Source: Scylla paramamosain (Eukaryota; Arthropoda; Malacostraca; Decapoda; Portunidae). Taken from it: a stretch of DNA of 64,000 nucleotides. The position numbers and the translations under genes are program-made. The notes under the pieces were generated by a model that worked only from the letters and a program-made list of their open reading frames with translations, had not been told where the DNA came from and searched no databases. How positions within the stretch are numbered: the stretch's first letter is position 1; every line of letters begins with the position of its first letter. The stretch spans positions 6,999,962 to 7,063,961 of the forward strand of contig NC_087190.1 in NCBI RefSeq assembly GCF_035594125.1, in the 5' to 3' direction. This document shows, piece by piece, positions 61,560 through 64,000 of this stretch.

Positions 61560-63710
61560 AGTGACACCAAACACCGAAACACATGAATACCACTCTCAAT
61601 ATGGAGAAAGAGGAAAAAATTACAAAAAGTGTATTTTGAGTGTTTTTTTTTTTTTTCAGTTAGATAACAAAATGCCAAAATGCAAGTAAAGCTCTCTATA
61701 TATGAGATTTCCAGAAACGTATCTTTTGAGTGTTTATGAGCTTGATAGGCATAAAAAAACTAAAAAAGCATTGAAAGCACATATATATGGAAAGAAAAAA
61801 AATCATTTTTAAACATGTCTTTTGACTGTTTTTCACCTTCGTAAGAAAAACGCTAAAGCACATGCAAAACATATTTTATAGAAAGAATATTACAAAAAAA
61901 AAGTATTTTGAGTATTTTCATTGTTAGGTAGAAAATGACAAAAAGCATGAAAAGTACCCTATATGCTGAGACGAATTAACATTACGAGAAACTTTTATTA
62001 TGAATGGTTTTGAACTTAAGTGCCAAAACGCGAAAACAGATGAATAGCAGCACTCTATATCAAGAAGAAACAGTATCACCAAAAACGTGTATTTTGCCAT
62101 GCCAAAATTCATGCAAAGCACCCTCTAATGAGAAACAGAAAAGCTTTCACAAAAACTTGATGAACGTGTTTATTACCAAAACGTTAAAAGCGTGGAAACC
62201 TCCATTTATGGGAAAACAAAACAAGATTACCGAAAAACGTGTGTTTTTGAGTGTTTTGAATTACAAAGCAAAATGCTAGAACGCATGGAAAACACCCTTT
62301 TATAGAGAAACTGAATAACATTATTTCGAATGTTTTGACCTTGTTACAAAAACGAAAAGAAATACGTGCATAGTACACTATATGTGGAAGCGAAAGGACA
62401 TTACGAGAGAAACGTGCATCCTGGGTGTTTTGGAGTTTATTAAGTACTAAAACTCTAAAACGCATGAATAGCACTCTGTATGGAGAAGAACATTACCAAA
62501 AGCGTGTATTTTGAGTGTTTTTTTTACGTTGTTAGGTAATGAAACACCAAAATGCATGCTAAGCTCCTTATATGCTTCACATGTCTGGGGGGGTTCCACT
62601 CATACTGCTCTTCTAGACAGGGTGGAATCAAAAGCTTTTCGTCTCATCAACTCCTCTCTTCTAACTGACTGTCTTCAGCTTCTGTCTCACCGCCGCAATG
62701 TTGCATATCTAGCTGTCTTCTACCGCTATTTTCATGCCAACTGCTCTTCTGATCCTGCTAACTGCATGCCTCCCCTCCTTCCGCGGCCTCGCTGCACAAG
62801 ACTTTCTTCTCTCTCTCACCCTATTCTGTCCACCTCTCTAACGCAAGAGTTAACCAGTATTCTCAATCGTTCATCCCTTTCTCTGATAAACTCTGGAACT
62901 CCCTGCCTGCTTCTGTATTTCCACCTTCCTATGACTTGAATTCCTTCAAGAGGGAGGTTTCAAGACACTTATCCACCAATTTTTGACCACTGCTTTGACC
63001 CTTTTATGGGACTGGCATTTCACTGGGCATTTTTTTTTTATTAGATTTTTGTTGCCCCTTGGCCAGTATCTTTCCTACATAAAAAAAAAAAAAAGCAAAA
63101 TGAAATTACAAGAAACGTATCTTTTGTCTTTTTTTTTGTGTGTGTGTGTGTGGATGTTAGACACCAAAATATTACAAAAAAAAAAAAAAACATGGAAAGC
63201 ACCATATAGATGAATAAAAAAAACACATTAACAAAAACGTGTCTTTTGAGTGTTTTTGAGCTTCTTACGAAAATGCTAAAACGCATGCAAAACTCCCTGC
63301 ATGTAGAAACAGAACAACATTATCAAAAACAAATATTTTAAGTGCTTTTTGAGCTAGTTACATAGAAAATCGCCAAAATGCAAAGTACCCTACATAAGAA
63401 AACAGTAAGACATTTCTAGAAACGTGTATTATGACTGTTTTTGAGTTTCTTGGGAAGCAAAACGCGAAAACACGTTAATAACACTCTATATCTAGAAACA
63501 GAATAACATTACCAAAAACTTGGATTTCGAGTTCTACCAAACCCCCAAAATGCATGTAAATCCCCTATATTGGAAAACGGAACAAGATTACAAGAATCGT
63601 ATCTTTTGAGGGTTTTTGTGCATGTTAGACACCAAAACGCTAAAAAGCATGGAAAGCATCATATGCGAATAGAAAACATTACCAAAAAGGTGTCTTTTAA
63701 GTATTTAAGT
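61560..63710 (-). repeat. Satellite block in reversed orientation (III)
   Basis: Reversed from CACTCAAAAGTG|ACACCAAACACCG (about 61560) to GTGTGCACTCAAAGTGCACG (about 63710), with a forward-strand LINE fragment (62570-63094) inside. Confidence 0.85.
62570..63094 (+). pseudogene. LINE (family 1) 3'-end fragment with poly(A)
   Basis: It starts at TATGCTTCACATGTCTGG (SHVWGGSTHTALLDRVESKA) and runs to the 3' UTR and a 14-bp A-run. A frame change lies at SHP(Y)SVHLSNAR near 62818. The short length is typical of 5' truncation. Confidence 0.9.
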
Positions 63711-64000
63711 GTGCACTCAAAGTGCACGTTTTTGGTAGAGCATTTTCTCCATATAGAATTCTTTTCATGCGTTTTAGAGTTTTTGTACCTAAGAAGTTCA
63801 AAAACATTCATAATACACTTTTCTTGTAATGTTTTTTTTTTTTTTTCGTTTCACCATATAGGATACTTTTTTGTGGGGTCGTTTTTCTCCATAACATAAC
63901 ATAAACACTTTAAATACACGTTTTTGGTATTGTTCTCTTTCTCTTCAAGCGTGCTTTTCATGCGTTTTAGCGACTTGGTATGTAAGTAGCACAATAACAC

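Overview
This is a gene-poor, repeat-dominated stretch of a eukaryotic, almost certainly arthropod, genome. The evidence is a (TTAGG)n telomere-type array, very long (TA)n, (AG)n and (GT)n microsatellites, a tRNA-derived SINE of a type I know from decapods, and APE-type LINEs, hAT, BEL/Pao and Ginger-like elements. A decapod crustacean, most likely a crab, is my best guess; this rests on recalled repeat families, not on a search. I see no intact host gene. Nearly everything is mobile-element debris, tandem repeat or the fossil of an unrecognised multi-exon gene.

Layout. (1) 1-18129 is an imperfect palindrome: arm 1-5482 reappears inverted at 12241-18129. Both arms carry the same decayed gene, each with different lesions. 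The spacer (5483-12240) holds a second, small palindrome built on (TA)n, a LINE fragment, a BEL/Pao gag-protease remnant, a hAT fragment, and a TG...CA-ended element (11425-12240) that contains 19 copies of TTAGG and sits between two (TA)n tracts. (2) 18130-22065: a SINE, then a 3.3-kb minisatellite with a 25-bp unit that flips orientation at about 21757. (3) 22066-29850: the 5' part of a ZBED/SCAND3-type hAT, three LINE 3' ends that finish in GT/CA microsatellites, an R2-like fragment, a CR1-like LINE with an internal deletion, and a SINE. (4) 29853-36027: a second hAT element, with target-site duplication, split by a nearly complete 3.3-kb LINE. Its right part and flank recur inverted at 8790-10664. 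(5) 36527-64000: a satellite whose ~95-bp monomers come in five types in fixed order A-B-C-D-E. This is a ~475-bp higher-order repeat that runs off the right edge. It is interrupted by LINE copies, a ~1-kb decayed protein gene, a hairpin-bearing insert, a possible solo LTR and a (TA)n tract, and contains several blocks in reversed orientation.

The most interesting signal is the five-monomer satellite and its inverted blocks, together with a half-monomer of the same satellite in the (TA)n palindrome 31 kb away. Next come the telomere-repeat array inside a TIR element and the two-armed fossil gene. Most apparent ORFs here (poly-YI, poly-RE, poly-CV, hydrophobic satellite ORFs) are repeat artefacts and are left out.
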